From RSA9 sp036381195 (lineage in GTDB: Bacteria; Gemmatimonadota; Gemmatimonadetes; Longimicrobiales; RSA9): a stretch of 64,000 bases of DNA. The notes under the pieces were generated by a model that was not told where the DNA came from, ran no database searches, and worked only from the letters and a program-made list of their open reading frames with translations. Positions 1 to 8,626 of this stretch are shown piece by piece. The translations under genes and the position numbers were made by a program. The stretch covers positions 28,160 through 92,159 of the forward strand of contig DASVDH010000084.1 in assembly GCA_036381195.1 (NCBI GenBank), in the 5' to 3' direction. Position 1 is the stretch's first letter. Every line of letters begins with the position of its first letter.

Positions 1-243
1 ACGCATCCAACCCTGTCCCTGGTACCTGACGGACCCGACGTGCGCGTGGTACAGCAGATACGAGACCAGGAACAGGGCCGACACGCCGGCGGCGGTCAAC
101 ATGCAGGCGCGATGCGCAGCGATGCGGCCCCGCCGGATGAAGATCCAGCCGGCGGCGAGTGCCAGGGCGCTCGCGGCGTTGAGCGCAGCGTTCACGTGAG
201 GCAGGTGCACCACCGCAGACGGGATCAGCTCGGCCATCGCCAT
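1..243 (-). CDS. DUF420 membrane protein, 3' end cut by window
   Basis: The 81 visible codons begin ATG-GCG-ATG at 243 and run off the left edge. The translation reads LPHVNAALNAAS, then IFIRRGRIAAHRACM and LFLVSYLLYHAHVG, which is the pattern of DUF420 (CtaM/YozB-like) membrane proteins usually encoded beside heme-copper oxidase genes. Two membrane segments are visible, and the invariant histidines of the family are present in LPHVN, AAHRACM and LYHAH. It starts 35 bases after the ctaB stop and closes the visible part of the oxidase operon. A role in oxidase assembly is known for relatives and is inferred here. The second ATG at 237 is an alternative start. Confidence 0.85.
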   Translation of the reverse strand, partial: MAMAELIPSAVVHLPHVNAALNAASALALAAGWIFIRRGRIAAHRACMLTAAGVSALFLVSYLLYHAHVGSVRYQGQGWMR

Positions 244-278
244 CGCATTCGGAGCCGGGCGAGCCGGCGCCGCGCCGC

Positions 279-1214
279 TCAGCGCGGGATCTTGTCCAGC
301 ACCATCAACCCCAACAACGCTGGCAAGTACACGACCGAGGCAAAGAAGAGCCGGCGCGCGCCCGCCCGCGTGCACCGCACCAGCAACAGCCCGCCCGTGG
401 CCAGGAACGTGAGCCCCAGCACCAGCGCACCCGCCAGATACGTACCGCCGGTCACGCCCAGGAGGCTCGGAAGCAGGCTGACCGGCACCAGCACCACCCC
501 GTAGTTCACGGCCTGCAGCGCCGTGGCGCGCCCGTCCGGGTCCTCCACGCTCAGCATCCGCAGCCGGCCGCGCGCGTAGTCCTCCCGGTGGAGCCAGCCC
601 AGCGCCAGAACGTGCGGGAACTGCCAGAGGAACAGGATGGCGAACAGCGCCCAGCCCGCCGGCCCGAGGTCCCCGCCGCCCGCGACCCACCCGGCCAGGA
701 TCGGCAGCGCGCCCGGCACGGCCCCGGCCATCGTCGAGAGCGACGTACGCCGCTTCAGCGGCGTGTACACGAACGCGTAGCTCGCCAGGCTCAGCCCCAC
801 GAGCAGTGCGGGCAGCGCGCCGACGAGCACGAGCAGGTAGAGCAACCCCACGACCGAGATGGATGACGCGAACACCAGCGCCTCGCGCGGCCGCATCCGG
901 CCCGACGGGAGCGGGCGCGCGCGCGTCCGCAGCATCCGCGCGTCCACGTCCCGCTCCAGGTACTGGTTCAGCGCGTTGGTCCCGCTCGCGACCAGCCCCG
1001 CCCCGACGAGGGTGTGGACCAGGCCGGCGAGATCCGGCGCCCCGCGCACGGCGAGGTAGTAGCCCACGCCCGTCGTCAGCAGGACGAGCCGCGTGATGCC
1101 CGGCTTGGTCAGCTCGACGAAGTCCCGCCAGGTCGCCGGGCCCAGCCGCGCCTCGCCGGGCCCCGCCCCGGGGCTGGCTCCCGCCGGCCGGTCCCTTCGC
1201 ACCGTCGCGTCCAT
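279..1214 (-). CDS. ctaB: Protoheme IX farnesyltransferase (heme O synthase)
   Basis: This membrane enzyme of the UbiA prenyltransferase family converts heme B to heme O, the precursor of the heme A used by the oxidase encoded upstream. The polyprenyl-diphosphate motif is seen as NALNQYLERDVDARM around residues 80-94, followed by TRARPLPSGR, and hydrophobic segments continue to the end. At 311 residues it has the normal family length. I chose the ATG at 1214 because it lies 4 bases after the stop of the subunit IV gene; an in-frame ATG at 1244 lies inside that gene. It is co-transcribed with the cta genes. Confidence 0.95.
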   Translation of the reverse strand: MDATVRRDRPAGASPGAGPGEARLGPATWRDFVELTKPGITRLVLLTTGVGYYLAVRGAPDLAGLVHTLVGAGLVASGTNALNQYLERDVDARMLRTRARPLPSGRMRPREALVFASSISVVGLLYLLVLVGALPALLVGLSLASYAFVYTPLKRRTSLSTMAGAVPGALPILAGWVAGGGDLGPAGWALFAILFLWQFPHVLALGWLHREDYARGRLRMLSVEDPDGRATALQAVNYGVVLVPVSLLPSLLGVTGGTYLAGALVLGLTFLATGGLLLVRCTRAGARRLFFASVVYLPALLGLMVLDKIPR

Positions 1215-1218
1215 CCGC

Positions 1219-1491
1219 TCAGAACTTCTCCGCCAGGACCGCAAGGACCAGGATCGCCGCGAGCGGCAGCGGCGATGCCGCCATGAGCGCCAGCCGCAGC
1301 GGCTCGAACCTCAGGTGCATGTAGTACATCGCGACCAGCAGCGCCTTCCACGCCGCGAGCCCGACGAGGATCAGGATCAGGACTTCCTTCGGGAGCGCCG
1401 CGACGAAGGCGACCAGCACCTCGACGACCGTCAGCGCCGCCAGGCCGGCCCAGACCATCACGTAGTTCGGCTGCTTCCTCGTGGTTTCCAT
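1219..1491 (-). CDS. Cytochrome c oxidase subunit IV (CtaF/CoxD-like)
   Basis: This is a 90-residue integral membrane protein with three hydrophobic segments. The phrase AWKALLVAMYYMHLRFE around residues 53-69 is typical of the prokaryotic cytochrome C oxidase subunit IV family. The ATG at 1491 (METTRKQPNYV) is preceded by a GGAGGAGAA ribosome binding site. The longer reading to 1575 would add an Arg/Ser-rich non-family extension overlapping ctaE, so I rejected it. It lies between ctaE and ctaB, as in many aa3 operons. Confidence 0.88.
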   Translation of the reverse strand: METTRKQPNYVMVWAGLAALTVVEVLVAFVAALPKEVLILILVGLAAWKALLVAMYYMHLRFEPLRLALMAASPLPLAAILVLAVLAEKF

Positions 1492-1534
1492 GTCCGCGTT
1501 CTCCTCCCGGAGAGGCGACCCGGGGCGCCGCACG

Positions 1535-2188
1535 CTAGATGAGGTAGACGATCGTGAACAGGATGATCCACACAAGGTCCACGAAGTGCCAGTACAGGCC
1601 CATGATCTCCACGCCGCCGTGGCTCTCGGCCGTGTACGCGCCCCGGAACGCGCGCCAGGTCGTGAACATCAGGCACAGGACGCCGATCGTGACGTGGGCG
1701 CCGTGGAACCCCGTCATCGTGTAGAAGGTGAAGCCGTACACGGGGCCGCCCAGCACGGGGCCGACGCCGTCGCGGCCCACCGCCGCGTACGATTCGGCCA
1801 TCGGAACGAACCCCTCGTGCGCCAGCTTGTAGTACTCGATCCCCTGGATGCTCAGGAAGACCGCGCCCAGAGCGATCGTGGCCAGCAGCCACATTCTCAG
1901 CCCCTTCTGGTTGCCCAGCTCGATCGCGGCGAACGCCTTCACCATCGTCACGCTGCTGCAGATCAGGATGAAGGTGTTGAGCGCCGTCAGGGGCACGTTC
2001 AGCACCTCGCCGGGCGCCGCGAACGCCTCGGGGTGCGCGAACCGCAAGATGATGTAGCTGCCGATCAAGCTCGTGAAGAACATCACCTCGGACAGCAGGA
2101 ACACCCACATCCCGAGCTTCTGGTTGTAGACGCCCATTCCCGGCATCGGCTGCCGGGCGGGCATCGCCATCGCGCCCGCATGGCTCAT
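1535..2188 (-). CDS. ctaE: Cytochrome c oxidase subunit III
   Basis: The 217-residue membrane protein carries the subunit III signatures LGMWVFLLSEVMFF near residue 27, GFHGAHVTIG in the central part, and a C-terminal YWHFVDLVWIILF. The start at 2188 (MSHAGAMAM) has a strong GAGAGGAGGG site just upstream; the open frame continues to 2344 but that part is arginine-rich and not family-like. Subunit III sits next to the catalytic subunit I in the membrane. A 193-base spacer separates it from ctaD, longer than the other gaps in this operon. Confidence 0.95.
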   Translation of the reverse strand: MSHAGAMAMPARQPMPGMGVYNQKLGMWVFLLSEVMFFTSLIGSYIILRFAHPEAFAAPGEVLNVPLTALNTFILICSSVTMVKAFAAIELGNQKGLRMWLLATIALGAVFLSIQGIEYYKLAHEGFVPMAESYAAVGRDGVGPVLGGPVYGFTFYTMTGFHGAHVTIGVLCLMFTTWRAFRGAYTAESHGGVEIMGLYWHFVDLVWIILFTIVYLI

Positions 2189-2381
2189 CGATCGCCCTCC
2201 TCTCCTCGAGAGTCCCGCAGAGGCGTTGCGCAGGCGGGCGGCCCTCCCTCGCCGCCGAAAGCCGGCGCCATCGTCGGCCCGCGCTCCCCGCCTTCGCCGA
2301 CGGCTTGCCGGCGTCCGGCGGCCGCCGATCCCGCGCCGCTCCACGCCTCCATGTCGTTCAGCGCGCCGGGCACGCTCCCGC

Positions 2382-4157
2382 CTAATGGGCAGGGACCAGG
2401 TCCGGCGCCGGCGCAGGCCGGCCGGCCGGCGGCCGATCCTGCGGCAGATAGTCCTCGTCGGATTCCGGCGAGCTGTACTCGTACGGCCCGCGGTACACGA
2501 TCGGCGTGACCGCGAAGTTGCCGTGCGGCGGCGGCGAGGGGACGGACCATTCGAGCGAGTTGGCCCGCCAGGGGTTCATCTCCGCGCGCTTCCCCCTGAA
2601 CATGCTCCACACGAAGTTCGCCACGAAGAGGAGCTGCGCCGCGCCGAGCAGGAGCGCATTGATCGTCACGAACTGGTTCAGCTCCTGGAGGGGCTGCAGG
2701 TGCGCGTACTGCGTCGGGTCGTACAGCCGCCGCATCATGCCGCCCAGCCCGAGCTGGTGCATGGGGAAGAAGGTCAGGTTGTAGAAGATGAAGGTGAGGA
2801 AGAAATGGACCTTGCCCAGGCCCACGTGCATCATCCGGCCGAACATCTTCGGGAACCAGTACGTGATCGCGCCGAAGATCGAGAACAGGCTGCCGCCGAA
2901 GAGGACGTAGTGGATGTGCGCGACGATGAAGTACGTATCATGGATGTAGATGTCCACGGGCGTGGACGCCATGAACACGCCGGACAGCCCGCCGATCACG
3001 AACATGGCGACGAAGGCGAGCGCGTGCAGCATCGGGACGGTCAAGTGGATGTCGCCTCTCCACAGCGTCGCCAGCCAGTTGAACGTCTTGATCGCGCTCG
3101 GCACCGCGATGATCATGGTCGTGACCATGAAGGTCGAGCCGAGCATCGGGTTCATCCCGCTCTGGAACATGTGGTGGCCCCACACGATCCAGCCCAGGAA
3201 CGCGATCGCGCAGATCGCGATGACCATGGCGTGGTAGCCGAAGACCGGCTTGCGTGCGCCGTTGGCGATGATCTCGGAGGCCATCCCCATGGCCGGCAGG
3301 ATCAGGATGTAGACCTCGGGGTGGCCGAAGAACCAGAACAGGTGCTGCCACAGCAGCGGCTGCCCGCCGCGCTCCGGCAGGTAGAACCCCGTGCCCAGGA
3401 CCTGATCGAAGAAGAGGAGGATCAGCGCCCCGGTCAGGATGGGGATGGCGAGCAGGACCAGGATGGCCGTGATGAAGAGCGCCCAGACCGGCAGGGGGAG
3501 CCGGAACCAGGTCATGCCCGGCGCCCGCATGTTGACCACGGTCGTGATGTAGTTCACGGCGCCCATGAGGGAGGAGAACCCGAGGATGATCAGGCTCAGG
3601 CACCAGAGTTCCTGCCCCGTGGAGACGCCGCTGTACTCGGGTACGGCGGACAGCGGCGCGTAGGAGGTCCACCCCGCGGCCGCGGCGCCGCCCTCGACGA
3701 AGAAGCTGGCGATCATGAGGATGCCGGCCGGCACCGCGGTCCAGAAGGACATCATGTTGAGCCGCGGAAACGCCATGTCTGGCGCCCCGATCTGGAGCGG
3801 GATCAGGTAGTTGGCGAACACGCCCACCAGCAGCGGCATGATCGCGAAGAAGATCATGAACGTGCCGTGCATGGTCACGAGCGAGTTGTAGAACTCGGGC
3901 AACATGATCCCGTCCGGAGCCATCGTGTCCGGCAGGATGGCGCCGCCGGGGATCGGCCGCCCGGGCCAGGCGAGTTGCCATCGCATGGTCAGGGCGAGAA
4001 GGCCTCCCACCAGCAGGAAGAGAAGGCTCATCAGCAGGAACTGGATGCCGATGATCTTGTGGTCCGTCGAGAAGATATACTTCCGGATGAAGGGTCGTTC
4101 ATCGCGGTGCACGGCGTGTGCGCCGGCCTGCGGTATGGCCATCGTGCTCATGGGCAT
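2382..4157 (-). CDS. ctaD: Cytochrome c oxidase subunit I
   Basis: The catalytic heme-copper subunit has 591 residues and about twelve hydrophobic segments. Visible ligands are His97 (MHGTF) and His416 (AHIHYVLFGG) for the low-spin heme, His414 for the high-spin heme, and His279-Pro-Glu-Val-Tyr283 plus His328-His329 for CuB, with the His279/Tyr283 pair expected to be cross-linked. The GHPEVYILILP sequence marks an A-type oxidase. The start MPMSTMAIPQ at 4157 follows a purine-rich GAGAGG site; an ATG two codons later is an alternative. It follows ctaC closely, so the core enzyme is made from one transcript. Confidence 0.97.
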   Translation of the reverse strand: MPMSTMAIPQAGAHAVHRDERPFIRKYIFSTDHKIIGIQFLLMSLLFLLVGGLLALTMRWQLAWPGRPIPGGAILPDTMAPDGIMLPEFYNSLVTMHGTFMIFFAIMPLLVGVFANYLIPLQIGAPDMAFPRLNMMSFWTAVPAGILMIASFFVEGGAAAAGWTSYAPLSAVPEYSGVSTGQELWCLSLIILGFSSLMGAVNYITTVVNMRAPGMTWFRLPLPVWALFITAILVLLAIPILTGALILLFFDQVLGTGFYLPERGGQPLLWQHLFWFFGHPEVYILILPAMGMASEIIANGARKPVFGYHAMVIAICAIAFLGWIVWGHHMFQSGMNPMLGSTFMVTTMIIAVPSAIKTFNWLATLWRGDIHLTVPMLHALAFVAMFVIGGLSGVFMASTPVDIYIHDTYFIVAHIHYVLFGGSLFSIFGAITYWFPKMFGRMMHVGLGKVHFFLTFIFYNLTFFPMHQLGLGGMMRRLYDPTQYAHLQPLQELNQFVTINALLLGAAQLLFVANFVWSMFRGKRAEMNPWRANSLEWSVPSPPPHGNFAVTPIVYRGPYEYSSPESDEDYLPQDRPPAGRPAPAPDLVPAH

Positions 4158-4181
4158 CCTCTCGCTCTCGCTCGGGCGCGG

Positions 4182-4862
4182 TCAGTTGGCTGCGGCAAGG
4201 CCGGCTCGCGACTGCTCGCGCTGCCACGCATCGAACTCCTCGGCGGTGTACACGGTCACCGTGCCCCGCATGCGGTAATGGCCCAGGCCGCACAGCTCGG
4301 CGCATCCCAGCGTGAACTCGCCGGTGCGCGTGGCCTGGAACCAGACCGGGATCTCCATTCCCGGCACGGCGTCCTGCTTGACGCGGAACTCCGGCAGGAA
4401 GAAGGAGTGGATCACGTCCTCCGACGCGAGCGTGACGCGGACCGGCCGGTTCACGGGGATCCGTAGCTGGCCGCGGCGGACGAAGTCGTCGGCCGTGCCG
4501 AGCCGCTCGTCGGGTCCGGGGTAGGTGACGTTCCATTCGAACTGCTTCGCCGCGACCCGCAGCTCCAGCGCGCCCGGCGGGACCCGCGCCGGATCTTTGA
4601 CCTCCATCCAGACCGCCCGGCTCCTGAACGCCAGGAACAGGACGATCAGGAACGGAATCAACGTCCAGATCACCTCCGCACGGGTGTTGCCGTGGATGTG
4701 GGCCGCTTTACGGCCCTCCCTGTGCCGGTAACGGATGATGAAGTAGACGAGCAGCGCCTCGACCGCGAAGAAGATGACGGCCGTGATCCCGAGGATCAGG
4801 TAGTAGATGGAGTCGACCTGCGCTCCGAACGTCGAGACGTTCTCCGGCAACGACCAGTTCAT
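4182..4862 (-). CDS. ctaC: Cytochrome c oxidase subunit II
   Basis: This 226-residue protein has two N-terminal membrane helices (about residues 18-43 and 63-80) and a periplasmic cupredoxin domain. The CuA ligands are all visible: His152 (EDVIHSFFLPEF), Cys187, Glu189, Cys191, His195 and Met198 in CAELCGLGHYRM. The protein ends shortly after this site and has no fused cytochrome c domain, so the enzyme is aa3-type rather than caa3-type. It must therefore take electrons from a separate donor, for which the cytochromes and the cupredoxin-like lipoprotein encoded just upstream are candidates. Confidence 0.96.
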   Translation of the reverse strand: MNWSLPENVSTFGAQVDSIYYLILGITAVIFFAVEALLVYFIIRYRHREGRKAAHIHGNTRAEVIWTLIPFLIVLFLAFRSRAVWMEVKDPARVPPGALELRVAAKQFEWNVTYPGPDERLGTADDFVRRGQLRIPVNRPVRVTLASEDVIHSFFLPEFRVKQDAVPGMEIPVWFQATRTGEFTLGCAELCGLGHYRMRGTVTVYTAEEFDAWQREQSRAGLAAAN

Positions 4863-4917
4863 GGGCCCTGCCTCCTCCCGCTCGAGGGGTCGGGGTCACG
4901 ACGCGGGCAGCCGGCTC

Positions 4918-5784
4918 TCAGCGGCCGCCCGCCGCCGCGCCGGCTGGATGGTCATGCAGGTGGATCGGCTGCCCCAGCGGGACGACCGCGTTCTGCGCCA
5001 TCTGCTCCCGGTACGTCACCTGCACGTCGGCCGTCTGCTGTGCGGCGACGGTGACCTGCACCGTCTGCGTGCCGTAGCGCTCGTGCCAGGTCTCGATCGT
5101 ATAGGTGCCCGGGGGCACGTTCGCGATCTGGAAGGTCCCATCGGCCGCACTGACGGCGAAATACGGATGATCAACCACGCCGATGTACGCTCGCATCCAG
5201 CCGTGCACGTCGCACTCGACGGGGATCATGACCTCCGGCACCGCGAACGAGCGCGTGGTCTCCATCTTCGTCGGCTGGCTGATGTTGAACGTCCGGTTCG
5301 CCGTGGGCTTCGCGTTGATGTTGTGCAGCAGGCCGTCGCTGTTGCGGATCGTCAGGCTCTGCCCCACGCGCAGGCCCAGCACGTGTGGCTCGTAGAGGCA
5401 GCCGTTCTGGTCCAGCACGGGCGAGCCCGCGGGTGGGGGATACGGCCCGCCGCTCAACCCCTCCTTGATGTAGACGAAGACGTTCTTCAGCCCGCCGCTC
5501 CCGTCCACCACGACCTCTTCCGTGCGCGCGCCGCCCGGGTGCTTGGCCGCGCACGTCGGCTCTTCGCTCATGTCGATCGGCGTCCCCGCGGGCGGCGTGC
5601 CCTCGAACGCGATGCGCCCGCTGATCGTCCCGACCGTCGTCGGGTCCACCGCGGCCGCCGCCGCCGCCGTCTCCTCGCCCGCCGCGGCGGCTTCGCCGCC
5701 GCCCCCCGCGCTATCACCGGCGCCGCAGCCCACCAACAGCAGTCCCGCGGAGAGCACCACCACCGAGTCGCGCAGCTCCAACAT
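4918..5784 (-). CDS. Cupredoxin-like lipoprotein with carboxypeptidase-regulatory-like domain
   Basis: The 288-residue product has a lipoprotein signal ending at Cys20 (LLLVGC) and then a Gly/Ala-rich linker. The central region resembles a type I copper domain: His154 in LLHNIN and the loop Cys191-Asp-Val-His194-Gly-Trp-Met197 supply a His-Cys-His-Met set. The C-terminal part (about 205-260) resembles a carboxypeptidase regulatory-like fold (VPPGTYTIETWHERYG). AGGGAGGCGACG precedes the ATG. Lying between the cytochrome genes and ctaC, it could shuttle electrons to CuA or act in copper delivery; both are inferences. The loop is shorter than in plastocyanins (C-x2-H-x2-M), so copper binding is not certain. 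Confidence 0.75.
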   Translation of the reverse strand: MLELRDSVVVLSAGLLLVGCGAGDSAGGGGEAAAAGEETAAAAAAVDPTTVGTISGRIAFEGTPPAGTPIDMSEEPTCAAKHPGGARTEEVVVDGSGGLKNVFVYIKEGLSGGPYPPPAGSPVLDQNGCLYEPHVLGLRVGQSLTIRNSDGLLHNINAKPTANRTFNISQPTKMETTRSFAVPEVMIPVECDVHGWMRAYIGVVDHPYFAVSAADGTFQIANVPPGTYTIETWHERYGTQTVQVTVAAQQTADVQVTYREQMAQNAVVPLGQPIHLHDHPAGAAAGGR

Positions 5785-5808
5785 CGTCGCCTCCCTTGAG
5801 GATGGGAT

Positions 5809-7737
5809 TCAAACGCCGCTCCCCTCGCTCCTCTCACGTCTCTGCGCCCGCACCACCGCCACCAGACCGAGCCCCGCCGTCAGGACTGCCGCGACGACCG
5901 GCGTCGCGTACACCGTCCCCGGCGTGGGCTGGTCGAGGTAGATGAAGTACCACGTGCCGATCGAGCACCGCGTCCCCTCCTCCGAGTTCGAGCCGTCCCA
6001 CGCGAACAGCGCGATCGGGATCGGCTCGCCTGGCCGGAACTGGAGCTGGTTCACCGTGTCGGCCGTCGCCAGCGGGCGCCGGAGCAAGAGCCGCCACTCG
6101 CCTTGGTCGAACGTCGCGTCCCAGGACAGGGACCGGGACGTGGCCGGCAGCGGCTCGATGCGCGCCAGCCCGCGCGCCGTCGCCTCGACCGCCACCCCCT
6201 CCGACGGGGCCTGCGCGCCACCCACGCCCGCCTCCGTCACGCTCTGCCAGCGCCAGAGGTACACGGGCTGGCGTGCATCGCCCATCAGGAAGTACGGCCG
6301 CTCCATCCCGCGGGGGATCGTGCGAGGGAACTGCACCGCGATGGCATCCGGCAGCCGCGCGAGATCGATGCTCGCCTCGCCGGGCACGGCGGCGCTCGCC
6401 GCAGCCGCGGCGGCCGCGGGACCCGCGCCCGCTCGTCCGGCCGGCGCCGCCGCGGGAGCGGGCACGCCGGCGCTCGCGGCGCCTGCGGCCGGCTGCGGCC
6501 CGCCCTCGTGCGGCTCCATCGTCTCGAGCACGCGTCGCTGCCAGACCAGCCACGCCGTGTCGGGGCTCTGCGAGGGATCGTGCCACACGAGCCGCAGCGC
6601 CAGCTCCTCGCCATTGTGCAGCGCCTGCACCCAGACGCCGTCCACCGTGGGCGCGAACCAGCGCGGCTTCACCACGATTTGCCCGACGAGCGGGATGTAG
6701 TAGCGCTCGACGGCCGCCCATGCGCTGTCATCGGCCGACGACGGCAGGGCGCCCTCGATCCGCGCGGCGCGGATCACGTCGCGCACCCGCGGCGGCTCCG
6801 CGGGCGAGAGGCTGCGGACGTAGTGCGCGAGGTTCCAGAGCTGCGCCTCCGTCATGTATCCCGCGTCGAGAAGGTCGCTGAACGAGGGCATGGGCGTGCC
6901 GTCCAGGCCGGTCCGGAGCCGCCGGTAGATATCCTCGACCGTGCCTCCGCCGTTGAAGTGCCAGTTCTCCGTGAGGTCGGCGGGCCGGATGGGGAAGCCC
7001 GCGTCGTCCTCCTGCGTGGGCGCGGAGGGGCCGTCCCCCCGCCCGGCCTCGCCGTGACACTTCCAGCACTCGATGCGCTGGTAGAACTCGCGCCCCTCGC
7101 GCAGCACCTCCTCGCTCGTACGCGGCGCGCTGCCGAACTCGAGCGGCTGCGGCGCGTCGCCCTGCGCGAAGAAGGGCGAGAACGTCTTGATGTAGTCCAC
7201 GATCGCCTCGCGCTCGGATCGGCTGAGGAGCGTGCGCCAGCCCGGCATCGCGGTCCCGGGCATCCCCTCGTCGATCACGCGCATCAGGTCCTCGTCCGTG
7301 GGGAGCGCGCCGCTCGGCGTGCTGCGGATCTGGAAGAGCGCGCGCGTGAAGTCCCGCGGCCGCGGCAGCATGTAGCCCGCCGCCTCGCCGTCGCCCCGCC
7401 CGTCCACGCCGTGGCAGCCGGCGCACCACCTGTCATAGGCGGCCTTGCCCGGATGCTCCTGCCCCTCGCCCCCACCCTGGCCCCGGGCCGGCGCCGGGGC
7501 GAGGCCGAGGGCGAGGGAGGTGGCGATCAGGCCGGCGGAGAGGGTCCGCCGCCGCAGTGTGCGCCGGGCCCGTGCGCCGCGTGGGTGCCGGAGCGGCATC
7601 GCGGGAAGGCACCGGCGGGCTTCCGCCGCCTCCGGCGTGCCCCGCCGCACACGCGGCCGTCTGCCGCCGCAAACCCGGACGACGCTCTGCGCTTCCCCCG
7701 TCCTCGCCCACGCCCACGCCCACGCAGCCCCAGCCAT
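5809..7737 (-). CDS. Diheme cytochrome c fused to ethylbenzene-dehydrogenase-type heme domain
   Basis: The 642-residue product carries two c-type heme sites, CAGCH (about 105-109) and CWKCH (about 224-228), then an Ala/Pro-rich linker. A C-terminal domain resembling the EB_dh heme-b-binding family follows (AVQFPRTIPRG, then PYFLMGDARQPVYLWRW), with a final membrane anchor near residues 608-628. EB_dh domains are known as gamma subunits of DMSO-reductase-family enzymes; here the domain is covalently joined to cytochrome c. The ATG at 7737 forms an ATGA overlap with the upstream gene and has AAGGAGGGG 5' of it, but the recognisable export signal (RRRTLSAGLIATSLALGLA) begins only after Met47 at 7599, so the true start is uncertain. 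Confidence 0.85.
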   Translation of the reverse strand: MAGAAWAWAWARTGEAQSVVRVCGGRRPRVRRGTPEAAEARRCLPAMPLRHPRGARARRTLRRRTLSAGLIATSLALGLAPAPARGQGGGEGQEHPGKAAYDRWCAGCHGVDGRGDGEAAGYMLPRPRDFTRALFQIRSTPSGALPTDEDLMRVIDEGMPGTAMPGWRTLLSRSEREAIVDYIKTFSPFFAQGDAPQPLEFGSAPRTSEEVLREGREFYQRIECWKCHGEAGRGDGPSAPTQEDDAGFPIRPADLTENWHFNGGGTVEDIYRRLRTGLDGTPMPSFSDLLDAGYMTEAQLWNLAHYVRSLSPAEPPRVRDVIRAARIEGALPSSADDSAWAAVERYYIPLVGQIVVKPRWFAPTVDGVWVQALHNGEELALRLVWHDPSQSPDTAWLVWQRRVLETMEPHEGGPQPAAGAASAGVPAPAAAPAGRAGAGPAAAAAAASAAVPGEASIDLARLPDAIAVQFPRTIPRGMERPYFLMGDARQPVYLWRWQSVTEAGVGGAQAPSEGVAVEATARGLARIEPLPATSRSLSWDATFDQGEWRLLLRRPLATADTVNQLQFRPGEPIPIALFAWDGSNSEEGTRCSIGTWYFIYLDQPTPGTVYATPVVAAVLTAGLGLVAVVRAQRRERSEGSGV

Positions 7738-8531
7738 CAGTGCGCCCCTCCTTCCGCCTCGTCCCACGTGCGCGGCTGCCAGCCCGTCTGCTCGTACAGG
7801 AAGATCGTGACCGCCCAGATCTCCTCCTCGGTCAGGAAGTCCTCCCACGCGGGCATTGCCGAGTTCCAGGGCGTGCCCTCCCGCGGCAGGCCCGGGCCGC
7901 CCTTGGCGACGCGCCAGAAGACGAAGCTCTCGGTGAGCTGCGCGATCGTGCCGTTGTCCCGGAAGTTGAGCGGCGCGGGGTTGAACGCGTGCGCGTAGTG
8001 GCCCTGGCCGTTCAGGCCATCGCCGTGGCAGGGCAAGCAGTTGCGGTAGTAGATGCGCTTGCCGAGCTCGTAGTCCTCGGCGATCGAGCCGTCCGCGCGC
8101 AGCGGGTTCTCGAGCCCGGCGAGCGTCATGGTCTTGCCGCGGAACGTGATCTGACCCGGCGGCGCCGGGTGGATCGAGCGGAGGTTGGGTGGTGCCGCGA
8201 TGCTGGGCCGCACGCGATCGAACGTCACGAAGCCGACGAGCAGCGGAACGGCGACGAGCAGGGAGCCGCGCACCAGCCGCTTTTCCGGCTCGACCATCGC
8301 CGCGCGGATCGGCTCCTTGAACTGCCGCCAGCGCGCCTCGTTGTCGCTCACGTAGATCAGGATGCCGGCCAGCACGATCGCCAGGTACTGCACCACGACG
8401 CTCGAGGGCACCGTCGCACTGCGGATGCCGAACAGCGGCGGGAGGTAGGCGATCCCGTACTTGATCAGCAGGTAGGAGACGACCAGGATCGCGATCGCCT
8501 GCCAGAACGGATGCCTGAGACGGTTCTTCAT
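7737..8531 (-). CDS. Membrane-anchored monoheme cytochrome c
   Basis: This 264-residue protein has three hydrophobic segments (about residues 10-26, 45-61 and 88-104) followed by a periplasmic cytochrome c domain with one CLPCH site (165-169) and a likely Met ligand in the WNSAMPAWEDFLTEEE region. ACGGAGGAGGAG precedes the ATG at 8531. Upstream in-frame sequence to 8858 is arginine-rich and overlaps the next cytochrome, so it was excluded. Its stop overlaps the start of the EB_dh cytochrome (ATGA), which suggests coupled translation and a shared complex. Confidence 0.9.
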   Translation of the reverse strand: MKNRLRHPFWQAIAILVVSYLLIKYGIAYLPPLFGIRSATVPSSVVVQYLAIVLAGILIYVSDNEARWRQFKEPIRAAMVEPEKRLVRGSLLVAVPLLVGFVTFDRVRPSIAAPPNLRSIHPAPPGQITFRGKTMTLAGLENPLRADGSIAEDYELGKRIYYRNCLPCHGDGLNGQGHYAHAFNPAPLNFRDNGTIAQLTESFVFWRVAKGGPGLPREGTPWNSAMPAWEDFLTEEEIWAVTIFLYEQTGWQPRTWDEAEGGAH

Positions 8532-8626
8532 CGCGTGTCTCCTCCTCCGTTCTCTCCTGGCCGGGCCGGGTTCTCCCGGCCCCGCCGCGCCCGGCTCGGG
8601 CCCTGGAAAGGGCCGCGGCTTGCCGG

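Noticed and set aside
2185..2352. 55-codon minus-strand frame ending in an ATGA overlap with ctaE
   Set aside because: The product is Gly/Ala/Arg-rich, has no hydrophobic segment or family resemblance, and such frames are common in this base composition. The ctaE ribosome binding site within it explains the purine-rich end.
2226..4466. 746-codon plus-strand open frame over ctaD
   Set aside because: It is the complement of a complete heme-copper oxidase subunit I; the composition is Arg/His/Glu-rich without motifs.
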